From Kiloniellaceae bacterium (GTDB lineage Bacteria; Pseudomonadota; Alphaproteobacteria; Kiloniellales; Kiloniellaceae), in the NCBI GenBank assembly GCA_009377535.1, contig WHTV01000001.1:137763-201762 (forward strand): a DNA stretch of 64,000 nt. The letters run 5' to 3'. The translations under genes and the position numbers were made by a program. Below are positions 10,079-19,747 of this stretch, in pieces. The notes below the pieces were generated by a model. It made no database searches. It saw only the letters and a program-made list of their open reading frames with translations, and was not told the origin of the DNA. The stretch's first letter is position 1; every line of letters begins with the position of its first letter.

Positions 10079-12109
10079 ATGATGTCCAGATCGGTAACGG
10101 CGGCGCGCTGCGCCGCCCTTGTGGGACCCTACACCAGCGGCAAGACGACGCTGCTGGAAGCCCTGCTGCTGCAGGCCGGCGCCCTTCATCGCAAGGGCTC
10201 CGTCACCGAAGGCACCTCGCTCGGCGATTCCGCTCCCGAGGCCCGCGCCCGCCAGATGACCACCGAGCCCAACTTCGCGCACTGCAGCTATCTTGACGAG
10301 ACCTGGTCATTCATAGACTGCCCCGGCTCCATCGAACTGGCCCAGGACGTGCACTCCGCGCTGATGGGGGTCGACGTGGTCGTCGTCGTGGCGCCGCCGG
10401 AGCCCGCGCGCTGCCTGACGCTGGCGCCGATCTTCAAGTTTCTCGACGACTACCAGATCCCGCACATCCTGTTCGTCAACCGGATGGACAAGGCCTCGGC
10501 GCGCGTACGCGACATCCTGGAGGCTTTGCAGTCGATCTCGGAGCGCCCGCTGATGCTGCGCCAGGTGCCGATCCGCGAAGGCGAAGAGATCACCGGCTTC
10601 GTCGACCTGGTGAGCGAGCGTGCCTGGCGCTATAACCTCAACAAGCAGTCCGACCTCATCGAGATGCCCGAGCAGGTCAAGGACCGCGAGGAGGCGGCCC
10701 GGCGTGAGCTGCTGGAATCGCTTGCCGACTTCGACGACGGCCTGCTCGAGCAACTGCTCGAGGACAAGGTGCCGGCCCCGGCCGAGATCTACGAGCAGCT
10801 CAGCAAGGATCTTGCCGAGGACCTCATCGTTCCGGTGCTCTTCGGCTCCGCCGAGCAGGGCCACGGCATCACCCGCCTGTGGAAGGCGCTGCGCCACGAG
10901 ACTCCGGACCCGGCAACGACCGCGGCCCGTCTCGGCGTGCCGGAGGGGACTGACCTGGCCGCCAGCGTGATCCGCACCTACCACGCGCCGCACACCGGCA
11001 AGATGTCGATCGCCCGCGTCTGGCGTGGTGAGCTGAAGGACGGCGACAACCTGGGCAGCGAAAGGGTGTCGGGGCTCTACCGCCTGATGGGACCGGAGAA
11101 CCAGAAAGCCGCCAGCGCCGGCGCGGGCGACCTGGTGGCGCTCGGCCGCATGGACTCGGTCGCGGCCGGCGAGCTGCTCACCGAGGCGGGGCGCCGCGAC
11201 GATGCCGGCCTGGTCTGGCCGGAGGTGCCGAAGCCCGTCTTCACCCTGTCGATCCGACCACACAACCGCCAGGATGAGGTGAAGCTGACGGCGAGCCTTG
11301 CCAAGCTGACCGAGGAAGATCCCTCCCTGGTGCTCGAGCACAACGACGACACCAACGAGATGCTGCTGCGTGGCCAGGGCGACATCCATCTGAAGCTGGC
11401 CGTGGATCGCCTGAAGAGCCGCTTCAACGTCGAGGTCGATGCGACGCGTCCGCAGACCGCCTATAAGGAGACCATCCGCAAGGCGACCAAGCAGCACTCG
11501 CGCTTCAAGCGCCAGACTGGCGGCCACGGCCAGTTCGGCGATGTCCACGTCGAAATCCGGCCGCTGCCGCGCGGCGAAGGCTTCGCGTTCGTCGACAAGG
11601 TGGTCGGTGGCTCGGTGCCGCGCCAATACATCGGTGCCGTCGAGCACGGCGCCAAGGAATACCTCGCGCGCGGGCCGCTCGGCTTTCCGGTGGTCGACGT
11701 CTCGGTGACGCTCTACGATGGGCAGTACCATTCCGTCGACTCCTCCGACCAGGCCTTCAAGACGGTCGCCCGCATGGCCATGGCCGAGGGCTTGCCGAAT
11801 TGCGAGCCCGTCCTGCTGGAGCCGATCTACGAGGTCACCATCTCGGTGCCCAGCGAATTCACCAACAAGGTCCACTCGCTGGTCTCCGCCCGGCGCGGCC
11901 AGATCCTCGGCTTCGAGATGCGGGCCGGCTGGAAGGGTTGGGACGATCTCAAGTGCCACCTGCCGGAGGAAGAGCTGCAGGACCTCATCATCGAGCTGCG
12001 CTCGCTGACCGTCGGCGTCGGCAGCTTCGACTGGCGCTTCGACCACCTGCAGGAGCTGACCGGACGCTTGGCCGACCAGGTGATCTCGCAGCGCCAGGCG
12101 GCCGACTAG
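10079..12109 (+). CDS. elongation factor G-like GTPase
   Basis: A 676-residue translational GTPase with the full EF-G domain order: G domain, domain II, III, domain IV (about residues 470-590, with GGHGQFGDVHVEI) and the C-terminal EF-G fold. G1 is GPYTSGKTTL, G4 is NRMDK (about 134-138). G3 reads DCPGS (about residues 80-84), where canonical EF-G has DTPGH, so the GTPase histidine is replaced by serine; the switch I region is also divergent. This places it in the EF-G-like paralogue group rather than housekeeping FusA. ATG 10079 and ATG 10082 both follow a strong GGGGAGG (10067-10073); a further upstream ATG at 10031 lacks one. The biological role of the paralogue is not established. Confidence 0.88.
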   Translation: MMSRSVTAARCAALVGPYTSGKTTLLEALLLQAGALHRKGSVTEGTSLGDSAPEARARQMTTEPNFAHCSYLDETWSFIDCPGSIELAQDVHSALMGVDVVVVVAPPEPARCLTLAPIFKFLDDYQIPHILFVNRMDKASARVRDILEALQSISERPLMLRQVPIREGEEITGFVDLVSERAWRYNLNKQSDLIEMPEQVKDREEAARRELLESLADFDDGLLEQLLEDKVPAPAEIYEQLSKDLAEDLIVPVLFGSAEQGHGITRLWKALRHETPDPATTAARLGVPEGTDLAASVIRTYHAPHTGKMSIARVWRGELKDGDNLGSERVSGLYRLMGPENQKAASAGAGDLVALGRMDSVAAGELLTEAGRRDDAGLVWPEVPKPVFTLSIRPHNRQDEVKLTASLAKLTEEDPSLVLEHNDDTNEMLLRGQGDIHLKLAVDRLKSRFNVEVDATRPQTAYKETIRKATKQHSRFKRQTGGHGQFGDVHVEIRPLPRGEGFAFVDKVVGGSVPRQYIGAVEHGAKEYLARGPLGFPVVDVSVTLYDGQYHSVDSSDQAFKTVARMAMAEGLPNCEPVLLEPIYEVTISVPSEFTNKVHSLVSARRGQILGFEMRAGWKGWDDLKCHLPEEELQDLIIELRSLTVGVGSFDWRFDHLQELTGRLADQVISQRQAAD

Positions 12110-12126
12110 CACCCGCCGTGTGAGCT

Positions 12127-12156
12127 CACCCTTGAGACGCCTTGGCGTCCAGGGTG
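12127..12156. terminator. hairpin after EF-G-like gene, possible terminator
   Basis: CACCCT-t-GaGACGCC pairs with GGCGTCcAGGGTG across a TT loop, with one bulge and one mismatch. It begins 17 bases after the EF-G-like stop. No T-run follows, so it may be a weak or Rho-assisted terminator. The rest of 12110-12423 shows no gene or further clear signal. Confidence 0.35.
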
Positions 12157-12423
12157 GGCTTCACCCCCCGAGACAGTCGGTGGAGCCCCCCGCGGCCGAC
12201 GCAAGACGTCGTGGGCGGCTCGCCGTGGCAGGACTGAACCTCCTTTGCCCGGATTAAAATTCGTTCATGTCGGAACAACGCCATCTCGCCTGCGTCGGTG
12301 AAGAAGCAGGCGGTGTGCGGGAGAGCACCTATCGACCTGCAATGTGAGGGACTTGTAGGGGCTGTGCCGCTGGCGCCGGGCGCCAAGGGGGGTGGGTCCC
12401 GAGAGCAATTTGCGAGGCTTGGT

Positions 12424-13491
12424 GTGGCTTGTCCTGCAAGTGGTCATGTTCCGGCATCGATCATCATAGCGAACTTCAATTACGCGCATTTTCTCAAGCG
12501 GTGCATCGACAGCGCTCTCGACCAAGACTACCGCAACGTGGAGGTGGTGGTGGTCGATGATGCTTCGAGCGACGACTCTGCCGAGGTCATCAGGTCGTAC
12601 GGGTCGCGGATCAAGTCGCGCCTGAAGGCGCGCAACGAGGGGCATGCCTCGGCATTCAACGCGGGCTTCGCGGAAAGCTCCGGCGAGATCGTCTTCTTCC
12701 TGGACGCCGACGACTACCTCTATCCGAACGCCGTCTCGGAAGTAATCGAGGCCTGGGACGACCGCACGGCGCAGGCGCAGTTCAGGCTCCACCTCGTCCA
12801 CGACGACAGCGCCGTTGTGGACGTCTATCCGCCTCCCGAGCTGCCCTTCGACGACGGCGACGTGCTGCCGCAGCTGCTGCGCTGCGGGCGCTACCGCACG
12901 ACGGTTACCAGCGGCCTTGCCTTCGACCGTGCAACCTTGCAGTCCATCCTGCCGATTCCCGAGGCGCCGTTTCGCCAGGGGGCCGACGGTTATCTTGCGA
13001 CCGTGGCGCCGATCTACGGCGATGTGACCTCGATCGAGGCCTGCCTTGGGGTCTACCGTCAGCACGAGGCCAACCACTCGTCTTTCGGCGAGAAGCTGGC
13101 CGAGCGCGCGCGCTGGCGCATAGCGCACGACTTCCATCGCCTCGCCGCCCTGTCGCGGCGCGCGGACGAGGCGGGGCTGGCGCTGCCGGAAGACGCCTGC
13201 CTGCGTGATCCGACCCATCTCGAAGAGCGCCTGGCTTCTCTCTGCGTGGAGCGCTCGCGCCATCCCGTCGACGGCGACACGCGCCTGCGGCTGGCTGCCG
13301 CCGGCGCGGCCGCGAGCCTGGAGATGAATGCCTCGCTGCGCCGCCGAGCCTTTCTGGCCGCTTGGTTTCTTGCCGTCGGGACTCTGCCGCGCCGCTCGGC
13401 CAGGAGCGTCCTGTCGTGGAAGCTGATGGCCTCCTCGCGCCCCGCCGTGCTGGCGCAGCTGTCGAAGAGCCTCCGGCGGGTGGTCGGATAG
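12424..13491 (+). CDS. glycosyltransferase family 2 protein
   Basis: A GT-A fold inverting glycosyltransferase using a nucleotide sugar. The domain opens with ASIIIANFNYAHFLKRCIDSAL, has the nucleotide-binding VVVVDDASSDDS, and the metal-binding DXD-like FFLDADDYLYP, covering about residues 12-220; the remaining 130 residues are helical with no recognised domain. The GTG at 12424 sits 6 bases after GAGG and directly precedes the domain. The frame stays open to a GTG at 12298, adding 42 unconserved-looking residues without a ribosome binding site, so the longer form is less likely. No neighbouring sugar genes indicate the acceptor. Confidence 0.82.
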   Translation: MACPASGHVPASIIIANFNYAHFLKRCIDSALDQDYRNVEVVVVDDASSDDSAEVIRSYGSRIKSRLKARNEGHASAFNAGFAESSGEIVFFLDADDYLYPNAVSEVIEAWDDRTAQAQFRLHLVHDDSAVVDVYPPPELPFDDGDVLPQLLRCGRYRTTVTSGLAFDRATLQSILPIPEAPFRQGADGYLATVAPIYGDVTSIEACLGVYRQHEANHSSFGEKLAERARWRIAHDFHRLAALSRRADEAGLALPEDACLRDPTHLEERLASLCVERSRHPVDGDTRLRLAAAGAAASLEMNASLRRRAFLAAWFLAVGTLPRRSARSVLSWKLMASSRPAVLAQLSKSLRRVVG

Positions 13492-13494
13492 AGC

Positions 13495-14976
<1,482 letters not shown>

Positions 14977-15209
14977 GCCTTGGCTTGTCCTGGGCTCCGG
15001 GGGGAGGGTCTGTCGACAGCGGCAGGTTGCCACCCTGATGGATAGCAAACGGCTCTTTCCAACTGGTTAACCTTGTCGGGGAATCATTCGCTGCCAGGAT
15101 GCGCTCGCGCAGAGTTGACTTGTCGACCCCGGTCCTGCGGGCTACCTCCTTGGCCAGCAAGGCCGCACAAAATGCGGGCTCTCGAGAGCAGATCAGGAGG
15201 TTTTACCGC

Positions 15210-16202
15210 ATGTTGATCCGGATCCGACGGGGCTGGGAAATCCCCGAATCGCAGGTGACCCCTGAGAATTGTTTCCTGGACCGGCGCCGGCTGCTGAAGA
15301 CGGCAGCGGCCGGATCGATGCTGATCGGCAGCGCCGGGCTGCTGACGGCCTGCGACGACATGTCGGTTGCCGAGGCGGCCGAGGACGACGACCCTTCGGC
15401 CAAGCTCTACCCGGTCTCGCGCAATGAGCGCTACACCCTGGATCGGCCGATCACCGACGAATCGCTGGCCACCAGCTACAACAACTTCTACGAATTCGGC
15501 TCCTCCAAGAACATCGCGGCAAAGGCACAGGCGCTGCCGATCCGGCCCTGGACCGTCACCTTCGACGGCATGGTCGAAGAGCCCAGGGAGGTCGACATTG
15601 ATGATCTGCTGGCCAGGATGCCGCTGGAGGAGCGGCTTTACCGCCACCGCTGCGTCGAGGCCTGGTCGATGGCGGTGCCCTACAGCGGCTTCCCGATGAA
15701 GGCGCTGGTCGATTTCGCCAAGCCGCTGTCTTCGGCCAAGTACGTGAAGATGACCACCTTCCTGGACCCGGAGGTGGCCGGCGGCCAGCGCGCCGCCTGG
15801 TATCCCTGGCCCTACGTTGAGGGCCTTACCATGGCCGAGGCGACCCACGAGCTGGCCTTCATCGCCACCGGCCTCTACGGCAAGCCGATCGTCAAGCAGA
15901 ACGGCGCGCCGCTGCGCCTGGCGGTACCATGGAAGTACGGCTTCAAGCACATCAAGAGCATCGTGCGCTTCGAGTTCACCGACGAGCGGCCGAAGTCTTA
16001 CTGGGAGGTCATCCAGGGCAGCGAGTACGGCTTCTGGGCCAACGTGAACCCGGAAGTGCCGCACCCACGCTGGAGCCAGGCCAGCGAGCGCGTCCTGGGC
16101 CTGAACGAGCAGGTGCCGACCCTGCTCTACAACGGCTATGCCGAGTTCGTGGCCGACCTTTACAAGGACATCGACACCGCCGAAGAACGGCTCTTCATGT
16201 AG
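15210..16202 (+). CDS. msrP: periplasmic methionine sulfoxide reductase catalytic subunit MsrP (YedY)
   Basis: Molybdopterin enzyme that repairs oxidised methionine in periplasmic proteins, exported folded by Tat. Of 330 residues, the first about 50 carry a twin-arginine signal (DRRRLLKTAAAGSMLIG) ending in LLTAC. The catalytic domain has the Mo-ligating Cys in YRHRCVEAWSMAVPY, and the family motifs PLRLAVPWKYGFKHIKSI and WANVNPEVPHPRWSQA. ATG 15210 has AGGAGG at 15195-15200; an ATG at 15099 in frame is too early. The heme partner MsrQ, usually in the same operon, is absent here: the next gene is an oppositely oriented LysR. LTAC also fits a lipobox, so lipid anchoring is possible. Confidence 0.93.
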   Translation: MLIRIRRGWEIPESQVTPENCFLDRRRLLKTAAAGSMLIGSAGLLTACDDMSVAEAAEDDDPSAKLYPVSRNERYTLDRPITDESLATSYNNFYEFGSSKNIAAKAQALPIRPWTVTFDGMVEEPREVDIDDLLARMPLEERLYRHRCVEAWSMAVPYSGFPMKALVDFAKPLSSAKYVKMTTFLDPEVAGGQRAAWYPWPYVEGLTMAEATHELAFIATGLYGKPIVKQNGAPLRLAVPWKYGFKHIKSIVRFEFTDERPKSYWEVIQGSEYGFWANVNPEVPHPRWSQASERVLGLNEQVPTLLYNGYAEFVADLYKDIDTAEERLFM

Positions 16203-16299
16203 CGTGCCCTGGTTTGCACGAGCATGCCGAAACGGTCCGCCGGCCCCGAGAGGAGCCACGGGCCGTTTTCCTTGTGCCCAAGGATGTGGGCGGCTGAAA

Positions 16300-16430
16300 A
16301 GAAAATGCCGGGCCAAAAGGCCCGGCAAGTTGAACAGGGAGGCTTCACGTCTGGGAGACGTAGGACCTGAAAGGAGTGGGAACTCCCAGAGGCCCTTTTC
16401 CGAGCGGGGGGCGCTCGGAACTCACTCCGG
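16300..16430 (-). ncRNA. candidate small RNA with C-rich loops and intrinsic terminator
   Basis: Read on the minus strand from 16420 to 16300 there are four hairpins in a row: TTCCGAGCG-CCCCC-CGCTCGGAA (16398-16420, 9-bp stem), GGAGT-TCCC-ACTCC (16373-16386), ACGTCT-CCC-AGACGT (16347-16361), and the terminator GCCGGGCC-TTTT-GGCCCGGC (16307-16326, 8-bp perfect stem) followed by ATTTTCTTTTC. The three upper loops are all C-rich, and single-stranded CCTCCC lies between the last two, as in alphaproteobacterial sRNAs that pair with Shine-Dalgarno sequences. An AT-rich tract (16475-16600) upstream could hold the promoter. The family is not recognised; an untranslated tail of the LysR transcript is the main alternative. 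Confidence 0.5.
16307..16326 (-). terminator. rho-independent terminator (minus strand)
   Basis: Perfect 8-bp GC stem GCCGGGCC/GGCCCGGC with a 4-base loop. On the minus strand it is followed by ATTTTCTTTTC; on the plus strand no T-run follows. It would end the candidate RNA or the LysR message. Confidence 0.8.
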
Positions 16431-16640
16431 CCGAAGCCGAAAATCCGGGGGATGCTGCGACGCAACATCCGATGACTTGAAAATAGGGATTTGAATTTCT
16501 TTTACTACATACATTCGGGCAGTGGTGATATGCGAACAGCGCATGGCTGCGCAAGCGACTGATTTTATTGTAGATTCATGGCATTTTTGGGTCCATTTTC
16601 AGGGCCCGAAAGTCGACACCGGGGCGGTGCGGAATAGCTA

Positions 16641-17531
16641 TCAGAAGTTGGATTCCGCAACCTTGCGTAGCAGGAAGTCCCGGAACACCGAGATCCGCTT
16701 GGAGCGGCGCATTTCCTCCGCATAGACGAAGTAGGCATCGAACTGTGGGCCGTTCAGTTCGGGCAGCACCTGCACCAGGTCCGGGTTGGCGGCCGCCATG
16801 AACTCCGGCAGGGCGCCGAGGCCGGCGCCCGACTGCACCGCCTTCATGACGCCGTAGACGTTGTTCACGGTCATCGTCGGGCGGCGCAGCTGGCTGTCCT
16901 TGTAGCCGACCCGGAGCAGCCAGTTCACGTCCGGCACCGGCGGGCGCACGTCCTCGCCGTAGACCACGATGCGATGCTTGTCGAGATCCTTGGCGGTCTG
17001 CGGCACGCCGTGCTTCTTGATGTAGCTGGCGGCGGCATAGATGTGCATGTTCACCGTCATCAGGTGACGCTGGATGAGATCGGCCTGGCGCGGCGGCGAG
17101 AAGCGGATCGCCAGGTCGGCCTCGCGCATGGAGAGATCGACCTCGCGGTCGAGCAGCAGCAGGTGGCACTCGATCTCCGGGTAGACGTCGATGAACTCGC
17201 TCATGCGGGCGGCCAGCCAGTGGGAGCCGAAGGCCACCGTGGTGGTGATCTTCAGCGGTCCCTTGGGCCGGTCCTTGCTCTCGGTGAGCTGCGCCTCGGT
17301 CATCGCCAGCTTGCCGAAGACCTCGTGGGCCGTGCGATACAGCAGCTCGCCCTGCTCGGTGAGGATGAGGCCGCGGGCATGGCGGTGGAACAGCGGCACC
17401 TTCAGGCTGTCTTCGAGGGCCGAAATCTGGCGGCTCACCGCCGACTGGCTGAGGTTCAGCAGCTCGCCGGCATGAGTAAAGCTGCCCGCCTCCGCCACAG
17501 CGTGGAAGATGCGCAGCTTGTCCCAATCCAT
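16641..17531 (-). CDS. LysR-family transcriptional regulator
   Basis: A 296-residue LysR-type regulator: N-terminal winged helix-turn-helix (MDWDKLRIFHAVAEAGSFTH, then LNLSQSAVSRQISALED, residues 1-60) and a periplasmic-binding-like effector domain (about 90-290). It lies downstream of trxB on the same strand with a 173-base gap, so it has its own promoter; a near-perfect palindrome there suggests autoregulation. ATG 17529-17531 is chosen because the HTH begins directly after it; the frame opens 17 codons earlier. Target genes and effector cannot be told. Confidence 0.9.
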   Translation of the reverse strand: MDWDKLRIFHAVAEAGSFTHAGELLNLSQSAVSRQISALEDSLKVPLFHRHARGLILTEQGELLYRTAHEVFGKLAMTEAQLTESKDRPKGPLKITTTVAFGSHWLAARMSEFIDVYPEIECHLLLLDREVDLSMREADLAIRFSPPRQADLIQRHLMTVNMHIYAAASYIKKHGVPQTAKDLDKHRIVVYGEDVRPPVPDVNWLLRVGYKDSQLRRPTMTVNNVYGVMKAVQSGAGLGALPEFMAAANPDLVQVLPELNGPQFDAYFVYAEEMRRSKRISVFRDFLLRKVAESNF

Positions 17532-17640
17532 AATGGTGGCCCCGAGGCCCCGCTTCTGGGGCAGGCCAACATCGTCCAGCATGCTCGCCTCCTTGGGCGA
17601 ATCGCTGCCCTCCGCGAGGGGCGGAAGGCCGAGAGAAAAG

Positions 17641-17684
17641 GGTTTAGAGCCCGGGGAACCCCCGCTAAACCGCGATTTAGTATA
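17641..17684. promoter_or_regulatory. palindromic operator and -10 box upstream of the LysR gene
   Basis: CTAAACCGCGATTTAG at 17665-17680 is a 16-bp palindrome with 14 matching positions. A third half site GGTTTAG at 17641-17647 forms an inverted repeat with CTAAACC at 17665-17671. On the minus strand TATACT (17679-17684) fits a -10 box abutting the palindrome. Together these look like an autoregulatory site for the LysR protein. Confidence 0.45.
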
Positions 17685-17704
17685 GGACGGAAGGGTTAAT
17701 GAGG

Positions 17705-18676
17705 CTATTCCGCAGCTTTATCGACGGAATCTGTCAATTCTGCCAGGAATTTCTCCGCCTCCAGGGCTGCCATGCAGCCCATGCCGGCCGCGGTGACGGC
17801 TTGGCGGAACACCTTGTCGACGCAGTCGCCGGCGGCGAAGACCCCCGCCGCCGAAGTGCCGGTGGAGCCGCGGGCGGCCAGGATATAGCCCTCGTCGTCC
17901 ATCTTCACCGCGCCCTGGAACACCTTGGTGGCCGGGTCGTGGCCGATGGCGATGAAGACCCCCTCGCAGGGCAGTTCACTGAGTTCCGCAGTCCGCGTGT
18001 CGCGCAAGCGTACGCCGGTCACCCCGTCCATCGGACCGTCGCCTCCCAGGATGTCGTCGATCACGGCGTTCCAGCGCACCTCGATCTTGGGGTTGCGGAA
18101 CAGCCGGTCCTGGCCGATTTTCTCGGCGCGCAGCGCCTCGCGGCGGTGGATCAGGGTTACCTTGGAGCAGATGTTGGCGAGGTAGAGGGCCTCCTCCACC
18201 GCGGTGTTGCCGCCGCCGACCACCACCACCTCCTTGCCGCGATAGAAGAAGCCGTCGCAGGTGGCGCAGGCGGAGACGCCGCGGCCGTTGAACTTCTGCT
18301 CTCCCGGAATGCCCAGCCAGCGCGCCTGGGCGCCGGTGGCGATGATCACCGCGTCGGCGGTGTAGGTGGTGCCGCTATCGCCCCGCATGAGCAGCGGGCG
18401 GCGGGTGAAATCGACCTCGGTGATGATGTCGGAGACGATATCGGTGCCGACGTGCTCGGCCTGCTTCTGCATCTGTTCCATCAGCCAGGGACCCTGGATG
18501 ACGTCGGCGAAGCCCGGGTAGTTCTCCACGTCGGTGGTGATGGTCATCTGTCCGCCGGGCTGCAGGCCGTGGACCAGCCGCGGTTCTAGATTGGCGCGGG
18601 CGGAATAGATCGCCGCAGTCAGCCCGGCAGCGCCGGAGCCGATGATGAAAATCTTGCTGTGGCGGGTTTCGGCCAT
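17705..18676 (-). CDS. trxB: thioredoxin-disulfide reductase
   Basis: FAD/NADPH flavoenzyme that reduces thioredoxin in the cytoplasm. The 323 residues contain the FAD motif GSGAAGLTAAIYSARA, TTDVENYPGF, the redox-active CATC in GVSACATCDGFFYRGK (about residues 138-141), the NADPH motif VVGGGNTAVEEALYL and the second FAD motif VFAAGDCVDKVFRQ. Length is normal. ATG 18674-18676 starts MAETRHSKIFIIGSG. It is divergent from the GNAT gene at 18861. Confidence 0.97.
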   Translation of the reverse strand: MAETRHSKIFIIGSGAAGLTAAIYSARANLEPRLVHGLQPGGQMTITTDVENYPGFADVIQGPWLMEQMQKQAEHVGTDIVSDIITEVDFTRRPLLMRGDSGTTYTADAVIIATGAQARWLGIPGEQKFNGRGVSACATCDGFFYRGKEVVVVGGGNTAVEEALYLANICSKVTLIHRREALRAEKIGQDRLFRNPKIEVRWNAVIDDILGGDGPMDGVTGVRLRDTRTAELSELPCEGVFIAIGHDPATKVFQGAVKMDDEGYILAARGSTGTSAAGVFAAGDCVDKVFRQAVTAAGMGCMAALEAEKFLAELTDSVDKAAE

Positions 18677-18860
18677 GACGGGAAAAGCTCCTGACTCGGA
18701 TGTACTTACCGAAAATAGAGACGGCAGCGGCGAGCCGCAAGGCGACGAAGCGCCGCGCCGGCAAGCTTGCGGGGGATATCTCGCGGCCCATCTTGACGGC
18801 CGGGCGGTCCGATTCCAGGCTGCGGCCCCGCCCAGAGAGCAGCAACGGACCGGCCAGCCC

Positions 18861-19352
18861 ATGAACCTCGTCATCCGCGCGGCCGAAGCCCGCGATCGCG
18901 GGCGCCTCATCGATCTCTACGAGGTGCTCAACCGCCACGAGGACAAACTTACCGGCGACCGCCGCATCGGCCGGGAGGCGGCGGCGGAAAACCTCGACGA
19001 CAGCAGGGCTCGGCTGGGTTCCGACGGCCTGTTTCTCGTCGCGGAAGTCGACGGAGAGGTCGTCGGGCTGGTCACGCTGGACTTCAAGGAGGGTGCAATC
19101 TACGTCCGCCCGGAGCTGCGCGCCCACGCCCACATCGTCGAGCTGGTGGTGGACCCGGCGCACCAGCGCCACGGCATCGGCCGCGCCCTGATGACGGCGG
19201 CGGAAGGCGAGGCCGCAGCCCGCGGGTATCGGCGCCTCACGATCAGCGTCATGGTCGGCAACCGCGAGGCCGAGCAAGCCTATGCCCGCCACGGCTTCCG
19301 TCCCCTGGCGCAGGAGCTGGTCAAGACGATCGGCGGGTCCGCGGCGGACTGA
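18861..19352 (+). CDS. GNAT-family N-acetyltransferase
   Basis: A 163-residue acetyl-CoA-dependent acetyltransferase. The GNAT fold is seen in MNLVIRAAEARDRGRLIDLY, the central strand HIVELVVDPAHQRHGIGRALMTAAEGEA with the acetyl-CoA pyrophosphate loop (QRHGIGRA), and the closing EQAYARHGFRP. ATG 18861 gives the family start; the open frame extends upstream to 18642 but would overlap the trxB start. Substrate unknown. Confidence 0.88.
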   Translation: MNLVIRAAEARDRGRLIDLYEVLNRHEDKLTGDRRIGREAAAENLDDSRARLGSDGLFLVAEVDGEVVGLVTLDFKEGAIYVRPELRAHAHIVELVVDPAHQRHGIGRALMTAAEGEAAARGYRRLTISVMVGNREAEQAYARHGFRPLAQELVKTIGGSAAD

Positions 19353-19398
19353 TTCCGCCTGTCGGGTTGCACGCGGTGCAGGCCTGAATTTTCCAAAA

Positions 19399-19436
19399 TG
19401 CATGTCTCAGACCTGCAGGACGATGCATAATACATC
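19399..19436. promoter_or_regulatory. two inverted repeats upstream of the XRE-SulP pair
   Basis: TGCAtGTCT-C-AGACcTGCA at 19399-19417 is a 19-bp inverted repeat with 8 of 9 arm positions matched. Five bases on, GATGCAT-A-ATACATC at 19422-19436 repeats the pattern with 6 of 7 arm matches. They lie 32-70 bases before the regulator's start codon, the normal place for autoregulatory operators of a small HTH protein. Confidence 0.5.
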
Positions 19437-19468
19437 ATTCTTGCTCGTTTGTTCATGAGGATTGCCAG

Positions 19469-19747
19469 ATGATCACCGCGGGGCAGATGCGTGCCGGCCG
19501 GGCCCTGCTGGGCATCGACCAGCGCCGGCTGGCCGCGTTGGCAGGGGTGTCGCTGCCGACCATCCAGCGCATGGAGGCCAGCGACGGCACCGTGCGCGGT
19601 GTGGTCGACTCCCTCACCAAGGTGGTCGCCGCCTTCGAGGCGGCGGGACTCGAGCTCATCGGCGACGACGCGCCGAGCACCGCCCGCGGCCGCGGGGTGC
19701 GCCTGCGCGAGCCGCAGCCTGCGCTGCCGCCGCGGGGTCGCAAATGA
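19469..19747 (+). CDS. XRE-family helix-turn-helix regulator
   Basis: A 92-residue DNA-binding protein. The Cro/CI-type HTH fills residues 3-60: QMRAGRALLGIDQRRLAALAGVSLPTIQRME has both helices and the turn, and the following DSLTKVVAAFEAAGLELIG is the usual end of this small-regulator group. The C-terminal tail is basic. Its TGA overlaps the ATG of the sulfate-permease-family gene (ATGA at 19744-19747), so regulator and transporter are translationally coupled. Confidence 0.88.
   Translation: MITAGQMRAGRALLGIDQRRLAALAGVSLPTIQRMEASDGTVRGVVDSLTKVVAAFEAAGLELIGDDAPSTARGRGVRLREPQPALPPRGRK

Noticed and set aside
9749..10282. Upstream extension of argC
   Set aside because: Adds 178 residues without similarity to the family and overlaps the divergent EF-G-like gene start.
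10307..12112. 601-codon open frame antisense to the EF-G-like gene
   Set aside because: Residue content (long runs of L, A, R, H, V, D without motifs) is typical of antisense frames in GC-rich DNA.
12298..12423. Longer N-terminus for the glycosyltransferase from GTG 12298
   Set aside because: No ribosome binding site and the extra residues precede the domain without family likeness.
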